64,000 bases of DNA, taken from positions 10,917,501 through 10,981,500 of the forward strand of contig BSBM01000606.1 in NCBI GenBank assembly GCA_027924585.1, in the 5' to 3' direction. The position numbers were made by a program, and so were the translations under genes. Each line of letters starts with the position of its first letter. Within the stretch, counting starts at the first letter, position 1. The DNA is from Larix kaempferi (lineage: Eukaryota; Streptophyta; Pinopsida; Pinales; Pinaceae). This document shows positions 22,905-34,422 of the stretch, piece by piece. The notes under the pieces were generated by a model. It saw only the letters and a program-made list of their open reading frames with translations, was not told the origin of the DNA and made no database searches.

Positions 22905-23066
22905 ACCTCATCGTCGGAACAGGTATCCTCATTATCGATACAAGTATCATCATCATTGATACAAGTATCCTCATCATCGATACAAGTATCCTCATCACCA
23001 ATACAAGTATCCTTATCATCAATACAAGTATCCTCATCACTGATACAAGTATCCTCATCATCAACC
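22905..23066 (-). repeat. Minisatellite C (copia 3' region), 21-bp unit
   Basis: About seven repeats of a 21-bp unit (GATACAAGTATCCTCATCATC on plus). Because 21 is divisible by three, the minus strand stays open and spells a seven-residue acidic repeat, DEDTCID. It follows the RNase H stop and a purine tract, so it is more likely a 3' UTR repeat than protein. Confidence 0.85.
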
Positions 23067-23069
23067 ATA

Positions 23070-24446
23070 TCACTCCCCCTTTCGAGGATGGTCCTTCTGA
23101 GCTACACCAAGCTTGTCTCGGAAATACTCAAACTTTACTCGAGACAGAGGTTTGGTCAATACATCAGCAACTTGTTCATCAGTGCTCACATACTCGAGCT
23201 TTATATCTCCTTTTTGCACCATATCTCTTATATAGAAATATCGGATTTCTATGTGCTTTGACTTATCATGGAACACTGGATTCTCCATCATCTTGATACA
23301 ACTCTTGTTGTCACATAGGATCGAAGTGGAGTCCATCTCTAATTCAAATAGTCTTGATAACAGCTTCCGAAGCCATATGGATTCACAACTAGCAGAGCAA
23401 GATACTATATATTCCGCTTCAGCTGTACTGAGAGCCACACTGGACAGCTTCTGCTAAACCACAAGATCATAGCGGATCCTAGACAATAACATCCACCCAA
23501 TGTGCTCTTTCTGTCTGAGACACTTCCAGCCCAATCTACATCTGTATAACCATACAATCTGAAGTCATGATCTCCAAGATAATATAGAACAAAGTCTATC
23601 ATACCTTTTCGGTACCTCATCACATGCTTTGCAGTTATCAGGTGAACATGTCTAGGCTCAACAAGATACTGACTCAGGGTGTTCACAGCAAAGCATATAT
23701 CTGGCCTGGTATTCGTCAGATACATCATTGACCCAATAATCTGTCTGGACTGAGTTACATCCACTAATTCTGACGATTCATCAGCTAACAACTTCAAGTT
23801 GGTATCCATGGGAGTGGCCATGTCTTTACATTCCAACATATCAAATATTTTCAAGATTTCCACAGCATACTTTCCCTGATTGAGAAAGGTTCCTTCTGGT
23901 CCTTGCCATACTTCCAGACCTAGGAAGTAATGCATCAATCCGAGATCTTTCATCTCAAATTCTGTAGCTAGCTTCTTCTTTCTTTCCATGATTTGTTTCT
24001 CATTTCCCATCAGAAAGAGATCATCCACATACAATAATAGTATGATAGGTTCATCATCCATAACCTTAAGGTAAAGGTTAGGATCAGCTTTACTTTTGGT
24101 AAAGCCCAAGCTTGTCAAGAAGCTATCAATTCTCCCATACCAAGCTCTAGGAGCTTGTTTCTATCCGTATAGAGATTTCTTCAACTGGCATATGTGTGTT
24201 CTTCTATTTTCAACCTCAAATCCTTATGGTTGTTCTACGTACACTTCTTACTCAATTACACCATTCAAGAGGGTTGTCTTCACATCCATCTCGTGCAATA
24301 TCCAATTCATCATGGGTGCAAGTGGCATGATAGTTCTAATGGAAGTGTACCTACAACTGATGCAAATGTTTCTTCATAGTCAATTCCCTCTTTCTGAGAG
24401 AATCCTCTAGCCAAAAATCTTGCCTTATACTTTTCAATGCTACCAT
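23070..24446 (-). pseudogene. Copia reverse transcriptase (N-terminally truncated) and RNase H
   Basis: Minus strand from the gag junction near 24446. RT begins within the [12 protein letters not shown] block, so the N-terminus is missing. Decayed sequence with stops follows to LKKSLYG. From 24118 an open stretch carries APRAWY-type sequence upstream, LYLKVMDDEPIILLLYVDDL (catalytic YVDD, about 24020) and DLGLMHYFLGLEVWQ. RNase H follows: YTDVDWAGSVSDRKST (first Asp), ALSTAEAEYI (Glu), LCDNKSCIKM (Asp) and KHIEIRYFYIRD. A frameshift lies near 23440. The end, HPRKGE, is directly followed by a stop. Order gag-RT-RH with YVDD is clearly Ty1/copia; normally protease and integrase would come before RT. 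Confidence 0.9.
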
Positions 24447-24988
24447 CCGCAATCCTCCCATAGAATATAAAACTTCATGCTTTCCTTTCTAGCACACATG
24501 GTCTGGATGAATGAATCCCAAGGTCTAGTGAGACCATTGAGAGCAATCATGACTAGTTCATCTTGATCAAGGGTGTCTCCAATGGATTCTAGTTGTTCCT
24601 TGCACTGGGAGACCCTTGTGAAGTAATCTTGAATAGATTCTCCTTGATGAATCTTGGTATTCTTTAATTGAGTTCTCAAGTTCATATTCCTGTTTATGTT
24701 CCTCCCTTCATACATTCTAGCTAGGGCATCATACATTTCCTTCGGGGTCCTCTTGGATGACACTTGGGGAATCAAGTGGTATTTGATAGAATCAGTAATG
24801 ATTCTCTTTTCCCTAATCATGTCCTTCTTGTACTTCTCTTTAGCTTCATCTTCATCAGGTTCTGCAAATTCATCTTTGATGAATTGGGCAAGATCATTCT
24901 CTTCAAGAAAGAGACCAATCCTATATATCCATGCCCAGAAATTCTCTATACCCTCTAGCTTATCCTCAAGCTTAGTGCTTGGGGCCAT
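24447..24988 (-). pseudogene. Copia gag, 3'-truncated by deletion
   Basis: ATG at 24988 on the minus strand (MAPSTKLEDKLEGIENFWAW). Recognisable UBN2/gag-type blocks: WAWIYRIGLFLEENDL, LIPQVSSKRTPKEMYDALAR, RTQLKNTKIHQGESIQDYFT and LVMIALNGLTRPWDSFIQ. The frame is clean for about 175 codons and then runs into RT sequence after FYILWEDC. The zinc knuckle expected downstream is absent. Gag forms the particle around element RNA. The open frame suggests the deletion came while the element was still young, or is itself late. Confidence 0.88.
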
Positions 24989-25473
24989 CTTATCTAGGAG
25001 GTCACTAAAAATTGAAAATTCTCAAAATACAAAACAAATCTTACCAGGAGATGTGCTTGACTGAGGCGAGCTGACTGGTGCACTTGGTTTCTGGAAACTC
25101 CAACTTTTCACCCTTCAAATTTGACCTACAAAATTGGGACCTGCTGTAGAATTCTGGTTTACTAGTTCGCAGCTTTTCTGGTTTACTAGTGCACAAGTTC
25201 GCACCTTTTTTGGTTCACTCATGCACGGGTTCGCAGTTTGTCTAGTTCACTGGTTTTCTGGTTTTCTCGTCGAGAAGTCAAACTAGGGTTTTACATATCC
25301 TGGGGTTCTACCCACTCAAAAAATTCGATCTAGGGCTCATAATTTTTCTTTTGAGGAGGAGTATCTAGTCATGCTCTCAGATTCCAAAAATTTCAACTTT
25401 GTAGAAACCCTAATTTCTCACTGGAGGAGGAGAGAGAGATTTTCACCTTGCGAAAGATGTCCTATTAAGGCTA
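24989..25473 (-). other. Copia leader between primer site and gag
   Basis: 485 bases without a convincing ORF. On the minus strand, GTGAACCAGAAAA-like words recur near 25140-25270, a short imperfect repeat. Confidence 0.5.
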
Positions 25474-25485
25474 GCTCTGATACCA
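25474..25485 (-). other. Copia primer binding site (tRNA-iMet)
   Basis: Minus strand TGGTATCAGAGC directly abuts the LTR end. It is the standard complement of the 3' end of plant initiator tRNA-Met. Confidence 0.93.
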
Positions 25486-25999
25486 TGTTAAGTTTAGCAT
25501 AAAATTCACAACAAGGACATAATAAGGATTACTGAAAGAAATACAATCACAAGATAGACACGGATTTATCTTGGGAAACCCTCATGGGGTAGAAAACCAA
25601 GCAAAGCTTCCTCAATATAGGTGACCAAAAAATACAAAGATGTAATCCCCAAACAAGAGCCCTTTATCCTCCTTCACATATCTCTCTCTCCTATGTGCAA
25701 TTCACAAGTGAGTGATGAGTGAGTGTGTGTTTAAATGAGGAACACACCTCCTCTATTTATATTTTACTTCACTTGACTTTTAACCCTTACTGGGCCGACT
25801 TCTCCTAGGAGAGTCTAATAACCCCTAAACACTTAAATCAGGGCCGAACCCACTGGGGAAGTCTAATAACCCTAGTTACAACATCCCGACAGAGGAATAA
25901 ACATCTATGGATATATAATAATGTCCCGACAGAGGAATGAAACATATCCAAATAATAAAGTACAAATAGAATATTCTTAGAAGTTACAATATTTCAACA
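25486..25999 (-). repeat. Copia 5' LTR
   Basis: 514 bp, the partner of 8869-9391, with TG...CA ends. Flanked on the right by ATGAT (26000-26004), the second copy of the target duplication. Confidence 0.95.
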
Positions 26000-26004
26000 A
26001 TGAT

Positions 26005-26588
26005 TATATAAAAAAATTGCTCTTGGTGGCTTCAATTCAGGGGTAATAGGAAGAACAATACCATGTCCATTCTTCCCAAGTCCTCTTGTGGTATATCCCA
26101 TTTTGCTCAGTAGTCGAGGCCTAATACTTGAAGTATGCTTCTGAAATCTCAGAAAAATAACATCATTTGTAGTTAAAAATCATGAGATGAAATAATAACA
26201 TCATCTTGACATCTTCCTTACAATCAGTTAGTTCATAAACAATTGGGCTATAATCAAGAGCATCAATGTTGGAAGAAGTAATTAGTGAGCCTGTTGGCTC
26301 AACAATGGTAGTCTTTTGCTCAACATTCTGTACCTCGATGGTATTTTTCTTATCATCTCACTACTCAATAACTTTATTCTCAACAATTTTCAATCTATGG
26401 ACCTATTGTTCAATATTCTACTTGCAATGTTGCAATCGCTTGATAGCCTCATCCTTCTCCGTTAGTTGCAGTAATAGAGTATCATAATCTTTTTTCAAGT
26501 TTTGACATTTTTCAAACAATCTATTATTTTCTTCTTGAAGAGGGACAACTTCTTCACTAAGCTCATTTACGCAGGCCTACAAGTGGGC
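26005..26588 (-). pseudogene. Coiled-coil/G-patch pseudogene, middle segment with G-patch motif
   Basis: Minus strand, continuing from 36252 once the LARD is removed. About 26440-26588 reads as charged helix (LFEKCQNLKKDYDTLL and LTEKDEAIKRLQH-like). The same sequence is found in the inverted copy at 51630-51771. Further on, about 26015-26125 gives LLSKMGYTTRGLGKNGHGIV then PELKPPRA, a good G-patch signature (MG, GLGK, G, then a Pro/Arg end). G-patch motifs bind RNA or RNA helicases and occur in host RNA-processing proteins and near some retroelement proteases. Scattered stops make it non-functional. Whether it is host or retroelement in origin is open. Confidence 0.65.
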
Positions 26589-29500
26589 TGTCAAATACAG
26601 TAAATCTACGAAACAGTATTTTAGGTGAAATTTCAAAAAGGATCAATTTGTAAAATTTCATTGACAAAGATCCACTTAGCTCATAACTAAAAACGTAGAA
26701 AACTCTATGCATTAGACTACTCCAACTTTTCATCTAAGTATGAATATCCACTTGTGCAACCGTTAGTATAATGTGGATTCTAAAATAATATTAAGGATCT
26801 TTCAAAACTTATAATAAGAGTCATTCAACCCTCCTCCATCATTTCATCATCACTAATTTGGTTAGTAAACATAAGGGAGATAGAAAATACATAACATTAA
26901 CTTTTCTATATCACTTAAACGTCACTTCTTTATGCAAAGGTCTTTGGTCCATAAATACAATATAAAACTCTTTGTCCTATAACATATCATCTATTTTATT
27001 TCTCTTAGTACATTTACATTCCAAACAATTTCTATTGATTCCTTACTCTTCCCATTCATACATTTAACAAGAACAAGATTATCATACTGGAAATCCATGA
27101 CATTAAATCTACAACATTAAGGAACTTACAATTTTCGGATGCATCTAGATAACAACAACACACATGCATAAGAAGAGAACATATTTAAATGGTTCACCCT
27201 GACTGGGCTACGTCCACCAAGGCAAGTCATCACTTCTTTTATTATCAAACGAGAGTTACATCTTACAATTTTGCTAAAGCAAAATCCCACAATCTCCATG
27301 CCTCTTATTAGAGCACAATTTCTAGACAATTCAACACTAACATCAGGACTATGACAAGGTTCTATGGTTCTACATTAACCCAATCGGGCTATTTATTCAA
27401 TAGCCAACAACAACACAGGTTATTCACTTCTACTTATGTACCACATTTATGTATGAAACAAGTAGTGTTCATCCTAACTTCAACATAAGTTAACGAGGAC
27501 ATTATCATATAAGTATAAACATTTGCATTTGAACAAATCGAATCCTAAATATAGTAATGACTAAAATGTATCAAATTATTTAATAACTAGACTTTGCTTC
27601 CCTCCATAAATTCCATTACAGAGATATAATAAAATATATATATCGAAACATGGCACCATGCATCTCCTTCGAGATCTTCAATGGACCTGAGCCACTAAAC
27701 GCAGGCAAGACTATCACGGATCTGGCACAGCTTTATAAATACCAAACGACTATATAAGTGATGGTATCATTAATCAAACAAGGGTTTCACTATCCGATAA
27801 TACTATGTTTCATGTATCGATACCCCACTCTGTCTCACCATAGTTTCCTAAAACAAAATCTTACATAGAGGTTTAGCTACTGAGAAAAGTAGTGTCATGT
27901 TGAGATTAAGGAGAGGATCCCAGAGTTAGTTCAAATGAAAAGAAATACAAACTATAACCTAAAAGGAAAATATTGTCCCTTCCCCACCTTCAATCAGTAA
28001 AAAGATGCATAGATCACATACAGGTATAAAATTCCAGAATCCCACTCTTTACCCCAGAGCGTACTCGCATAAATAAAAATTGTAAAAAAAATGTTGAAGC
28101 CAACTCTTAAATATAAATCCTACTTGCATACAACACAGGGATTAAATTTATCACAGAGCCCCCTTTTATTTAAATTAGAGAACCAATATATATATATATA
28201 TATATATTTATTGATAAAATGAAGAATTCAAACTCTTGAATGCAGAGTATAAAAATAAAAACCACGACATCTTTCATCCACGGATCTCATCCCAAAACTG
28301 GGTGCAAACTTTATCAAACAAGGTTCAAAGATAAATAAAAAGAAAACCCATAGGGAACAGATCTATATGGGGTTTATGAGAAAATAGATGCAAAGATCAA
28401 AGACCAGCCTCATAATGAAATCCGTTGTAGAGGAACCATATCTATACACTACTAAGAGTAGATCTAACAATGCGCCGACCGGTCTTACCAAGTTCAACAC
28501 ATAAAACTTCAATATACCCAGTAGGTTACCATGGCATCCATTCCTGGAGACATCCTATCCTAAGACAAAACATAATAAGCTTATGTTCGGTCATGAACCC
28601 ATTGTGTGTACTGTAGTGATACAAAAACGTTATGAGATAACGCGGGATCGGCTCATGGGGCCGTCCTCACTACAACCACAAATATACTGTGGATCTCTCA
28701 AAAATTAACCTACTATGCACAGAGGCAGATGTATACAGATATGATCATTGTAGAATGTGAGGTCTGTTAAATAATAAGCACAGAGATAACTTACCAATCT
28801 CGTAGATCTCCGCATAGGCCCACTCTTCACACAAGGGTCCTTGCTCTCAACTAGGGATCAGTTCCTAATGCCGAATTCCACAATGTCTTCCCATCGTCGA
28901 AATCCCACTATCTTCTATCAATGTAGAGAGACTTCCAAACTCTGTCATTGCAGAGAAACTTCCAAACTCAGAGATTCCAATGTCTTTTGCCATTGCAGAG
29001 ACCCAATCCATCTCCCATCGCATAGGTCCAACTGTCCTCTACCATTCGAAATGGAGGTCTAGTCTTCCCTCCCTCTTTCGCAATGGCACTCCTTCTCCTC
29101 ACTCGTCTAGATATGTATATGACCACTCTCTCTCTTGTGAAAGTATGCCCCCCACATGGCTGTGATGCCTAAAATAGCTTGAGGTTGCTACCTGCATTGG
29201 AGGATCCGCCCAACCTAGAGCGGATCTCTAGAATCCATTCTATTATTGTCATTCCATATGGCCTTCTTTTATGGAGTTTACGCCTTCTTAATTAACAAAG
29301 ATTGTTTTTTTTTCTAAATATATATAAATATAATTACTTTTATATATAGCATTCAAATAGTATTTTTCATACCTGACAGTAGTTCAGTTGTAATTTAAAA
29401 GGCTATCTTAAATGGCCTTCTTTTATGGAGTTTATGACTCCTTATTTAACCAAGTTTTCTCATTTCTAAATATATAGAAATATAATTGCTTTTATCTATA

Positions 29501-30004
29501 TATAGCATTCAAGGTAGTAGTTTATCTAGGAAGAACTTGCATATATATATATGTGCCCAATGCACATTATTAAATATATAAGTAACACATATTCTTGGTT
29601 ATGTGTTAATATTCACAATACTTCATCAGTAAATAGGTTTGATAGTATATGTTTACTACCTTCCTGGAGACTTCCTTATTGCTTGTTTATTATTTGGGAT
29701 TTCCATATTGCTTATAAGACCATACTTGATTTTATGCATATTATAGGTGAATACCAACTCACCACCTTCCATCTATGTTGTGATACTATGATTTGATGAC
29801 CTATGATCATTGACCGGGCTATCATGGCTTTCTTTCCATTCACATCCCCCCTAGTGTATGACCTATTATTACAATTTAGGAAATAAATAATGATCCTTGC
29901 AAGATAGTCTGGTGGGGCCTTGGCCTTGAGCTACTCACCACACACCATGTACCATTTACATCTTTAAGTTACATAAAGGTAGGGGCTAAAAGATGGATGT
30001 TACA
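26589..30004 (-). repeat. LARD 3' LTR
   Basis: 3416 bp, TGTCAAATAC...GATGTTACA in plus orientation. The inner copy at 32803 keeps the standard TGTAACATAC end, so this outer end has mutated. It holds a TA microsatellite (28188-28207) and an internal duplication of about 145 bp (around 29260-29520, TGGCCTTCTTTTATGGAGTT twice). A small ORF at 28841-29062 recurs in the other LTR only because the LTRs are copies. It lacks a block of about 70 bp present in the 5' LTR. Confidence 0.94.
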
Positions 30005-30020
30005 TCCTCCTCCCCTTAAG
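30005..30020 (-). other. LARD polypurine tract
   Basis: Minus strand CTTAAGGGGAGGAGGA ends exactly where the 3' LTR begins with TGTAACATCC. A well-preserved plus-strand primer site. Confidence 0.85.
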
Positions 30021-32788
30021 AATAAGACCAACGTCAGTGTTCAACAGTTTGTCTTTCCTCTTTACATCATCTTTCGCTTTCTTTGTTCTTCTATTTTGGT
30101 CATCTTCGCATTTTCATGATTTCCACAATCTTTTATCATTCAAAACATGCACATTGTATATCTCATACAAGATTTTCCAACATTCCTTAGCATAACACAA
30201 TTTTACCTTTTTCAATCATAAGGTAAGTACAATTCTTTTGAAACAACTTATCATTCACAGGTTAGCATCATATACTTCATAAAATTTCAAACAGTAAATG
30301 TTTAACATTTATCATTCATCCTCATCCTTGAGGATTTTTTTTTTCCCTACTTCTTGGCATTCACAACATTCACACATAAATGCATCCAATAGTCTAGTTG
30401 CGAGACAAATCGTTAATATATGTGGTTTTATTGTTATATCATAAAACAACCCTTCAACAATACTTTCTTGATCATCTAACTTTCCCATGAGTTTGAAACT
30501 TCAACAACCATATGTTGAACACATAATTCTTCCTCGAATTCTGTCATCAATTCTTGTGGACTTACGGGCTACACTTTTGAGGTTACTCTCCTTTTTTATT
30601 GCTAGTCAAAAAAATTTCCTCCTTAAGACATCAAAGAACGTCTCGTCTCCAGATGTCAACCTTTGTGCCTAGGTCTTTGCCATTGATACCACAAAACTCT
30701 TTCGCAATTCCCCTCAAGCCTTCTTGCTTGAGTCCAGGAATTTCTTTTCCACCTATCCTCCTGCTTGAGTCCTGGAATATTCTTTTCCCCTCAAACCTTC
30801 TCGTTTGAATCCAGGAAATAACAATCATTTATTATTTCTTGTATTTTTGGTTAAGCACAACATGCAACATAATAGAAACATAATATTAACATCAAATATG
30901 TTCATCTATTTACTCATTAGTTTGAACTCATGCTTTTATCATATCCATTCATGAGTCATTGATCTTGCCATATGCCTACCATATATACTATACCACATCC
31001 TTGTCCTTCCACAAGCTCCACAGGATGTGAAAATTTTCCAAATCCACTTGTCAGTGTAAAGAAATATTTATTTGCTTCAATTGCTAAACAATTGAACTCA
31101 ATAGTTCCATAGCATTATACGCATGCTCATTCAATTAACTTGTGCATCCTTCTTCACTTTATCCTGATGTAAACTCTCCAATATCCTTGATGTGAGTCTG
31201 AGGTAAAGTCTGCTTACAAACCAATATGTTAGTAGCATATAGATTCATTTCCATCTCAAATTCATTGCCTAAAGACTCTTTTCTCTTTAATCTTTCCATA
31301 CTCTTTCAAAAGATACCATGATTCAATTCCATCCTAACCAGATTTAAGATCTTCTATTACAATCATACTTATACTTTTAACAAGATCTATTTTCGTGATA
31401 CACATCAACCTTTATTTAGAATATTCAACAACCCTACCAGGGGTCTATCTAAGAAGAAATAAGTTATTCAAAAATACGATCATTTAAACTCCTAGGAATT
31501 AATACATGCAACTCCTTACCATGACGCACCCTTAGGCTTATCTTAAAGAGTTGTAATAAGAATCTTTATACTTCCATAATGAGATACCATAATACAATCT
31601 TAACTTTTTAACAAAACAAATCAATATTTCAAATGCATGAGTCACCTTATCAAACGAGTTTGTTCATATATCTAAACATAACTTGTAATCCCATGAACTA
31701 AAGGTATGTCAATTTCATCTGGTTATCAATTACTTAAGAGTAATAGTTCCATACTATCGGATCCATGGAAAAAAAATGAAAGAAAGTCATCAATTATTTT
31801 GTAATTAAGCATACTACCAATACTTAAGCAAAACGATGTACACTCTAACTTGATACTTGAGAATCCACTTTTTATTTCGAGAAAAACGCCTATTAATATG
31901 TAGCTATAACTTCATTCATATTCTATAACATCTACAAAGCAATATTTTCTGATATAGCATTCCATGAAACTGTCGTATCAACTATGCATTATCAAAAATC
32001 ATGTAGCGTTATTTGAAGACATTCAAGTGGCTTCACTATATGTAATGAACTTACTATGTCTTGTTCTCCTTTTTATTGTTTTCTTTCTCTTCACGTACAA
32101 TAATGAAAGTATTAGTCTAACATAAAGGAGCATGATGTTTAAACAAAGTTAATCAATTATAAAACAAGAATCATTATATTTCACATCAATCTCAAAAAGA
32201 CATAAAAACAATCATCTATTTCGATTCGTCCCTCATACGAATAAACTACACCCAAGTGTATCTTTCAAAACCTTTCATGTATTTTTTTGTGCATATCTTG
32301 CCCAAGCTAACCGTCATTTTAACAAATGTACAAACATCAATTAGTTCGATCTTTTGATGATTATGTTCTAGAATGTTATAACATCAACTAGTGTTAACTA
32401 TTATCGATTTCAAATTGAAGTACATCACTCACATACTAAAAATATGAGTAATTTCTACCTTATGTAAATCTCATAACCTTTTGCACATCAAAATACCAAT
32501 TCCCTTAACAATACCATGCGATAATATGAGTATCTTTATCTTGTATCTAGCAAGGGACAACTCATGATAAACTGAAATCATACCTAACTCACAATTTTTT
32601 TGTAAGGAAAACATTGACAAGAAATACTTATCTTTATTCATTTGGAGATCTTGAAGTTTTAACTCCGTTAAAAATTCTCCCTCGTCCAGTCCAGTCCATG
32701 CGTTAAAACAAAACAAGAACAACTTCATTAGCCTTCATAATTATTTATCTCATGTTGAGCCCAATAGGCCCGGGTATTGTAACCTAAA
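30021..32788 (-). other. LARD internal domain, non-coding
   Basis: 2.8 kb, AT-rich, with short ORFs only. I looked on both strands for YVDD/FADD, D-x-G-A protease, HHCC, GQTE and CCHC motifs and found none. A short duplicated word (CTTGAGTCCAGGAATTTCTTTTCC-like, three times at about 30728-30815) is the only local repeat seen. No sign of a captured host gene. Confidence 0.75.
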
Positions 32789-32800
32789 GCTCTGATACCA
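32789..32800 (-). other. LARD primer binding site (tRNA-iMet)
   Basis: Minus strand TGGTATCAGAGC, two bases after the LTR end. An exact match to the usual plant initiator-Met site. Confidence 0.92.
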
Positions 32801-32802
32801 TA

Positions 32803-34381
32803 TGTAACATACCCTAAATTTGCGAAACAATATTTTAGGTGAAATTTCAAAAAGGATCAATTTGTAAAATTTCATTGAGAATGATCTACTTAGCTCATAA
32901 CTAAAAACATAGAAAACTCTATGCGTTAGACTACTCCAACTTTTGTTCTAAGTATGAATATCCACTTGTGCAACCATTAGTATAATGTGGATTCTAAAAT
33001 AATATTAAGGATCTTTTGAAACTTATAATAAGAGTCGTTCAACCATCCTCCATAATTTCATCATCACTAATTTGGTTAGTAAACAAAAGGGAGATAGAAA
33101 ATACATAACATTCACTTTTCTATATCACCTAAACCTCACTTCTTTATGCAAAGGTCTTTGGCCCATAAATACAATATAAAACTCTTTGTCCTATAACATC
33201 TCATCTATTTTATTTCTCTAAGTACATTTACATTCCAAACAATTTCTATTGATTCCTTATTTTTCCCATTCATACATTTAACAAGAACAAGATTATCATA
33301 CTGGAAATCCATGACATTAGGAACTTACAATTTTCGGATGCATCTAGATAACAACAACACACATGCAAAAAAAGAGAACATATTTACGTGGTTCACCCCA
33401 ACTAGGCTACATCCACCAAGGCAGGTCATCACTTCTTTTATTATCAAAGGAGAGCTACATCTTACAATTTTGCTAAAGTCCCACAATCTCCATGCCTCTT
33501 ATTAGAGCACAATGTCTAGACAATTGCACACTAACATCAGGACTACGAGAAGGTTTTATGGTTCTACATTAACCCAACGGGGTTATTTATGCATTAGCCA
33601 ACAACAACACAAGTTAATCACTTCTACTTCTGTACTACATATATGTACGAAACAATTGGTGTTCATCCTAACTACAACATAAGTTAACGAGGGCATTATC
33701 ATATAAGTATAAACATTTGCATTATAACAAATCGAATCCTAAATATAGTAATGACTAAAATATATCAAATTATTTAGCAAGTAGACTTCACTGCCCTCCA
33801 TAACTTCCATTACAGGGATATAATAAAATATATATATCGAAACGTGGCAGCAATGCATCTCCTTCGAGATCTTCGATGGACCTGAGCCACTAAACGCCGG
33901 CAAGACTATCACGGATCTAGTGCATCTTTATAAATACCAACCGACTATAAAAGTGAAGGTATCATTAAGCAAACAAGGGTTTCACTATCCAATAATACTT
34001 TGTTTCATGGATCGATACCCCACTCTGTCTCACCATAGTTTCCTAAAACAAAATCTTACATAGAGGTTTAGCTACTGAGATAAAGTAGTGTCATGCTGAG
34101 ATTAAGCAGAGGATCCCGGAGTTATTTCAAATGAAAAGAAATACAAACTATAACCTAAAAGGAAAATACTATCCCTTCCCCACCTTCAATCAGTAAAAAG
34201 ATGCATAGATCACATACAGGTATAAGATTCCAGAATCCCACACTTTAGCCCAGAGCGTACTCGCATAAATAAACATTGTATTTAAAAAAACGTTGAAGCC
34301 AACTCTTAAATAAAAATCCTACTTGCATATAACGCAGGGATTAAATTTATCACAGAGCACCCTTTTATTTAATGTAGAGAA

Positions 34382-34422
<41 letters not shown>

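Larger units (their letters stand above)
8869..25999 (-). mobile_element. Ty1/copia LTR retrotransposon, internally deleted, split by a nested gypsy element
   Basis: Minus-strand element bounded by LTRs at 25486-25999 (5') and 8869-9391 (3'), both TG...CA, flanked by the 5-bp duplication ATGAT (8864-8868 and 26000-26004). A tRNA-iMet primer site abuts the 5' LTR and a purine tract abuts the 3' LTR. Inside are gag (24447-24988), fused directly to the middle of RT, then RNase H, then a long 3' region of minisatellites. Gag zinc knuckle, protease, integrase and the RT N-terminus are missing. Without the nested Tat element (9701-22135 plus a 5-bp duplication) it is about 4.7 kb. The deletion makes it non-autonomous even before its point mutations. 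The LTRs differ at roughly one base in ten in the stretch I compared, the most diverged pair in the window. Confidence 0.95.

Noticed and set aside
22787-23068. Minus-strand ORF with a DEDTCID seven-residue repeat, which looks like an acidic repeat protein
   Set aside because: It is a 21-bp minisatellite that stays open because 21 is a multiple of three. It follows the RNase H stop, and its plus-strand frames are just as open.
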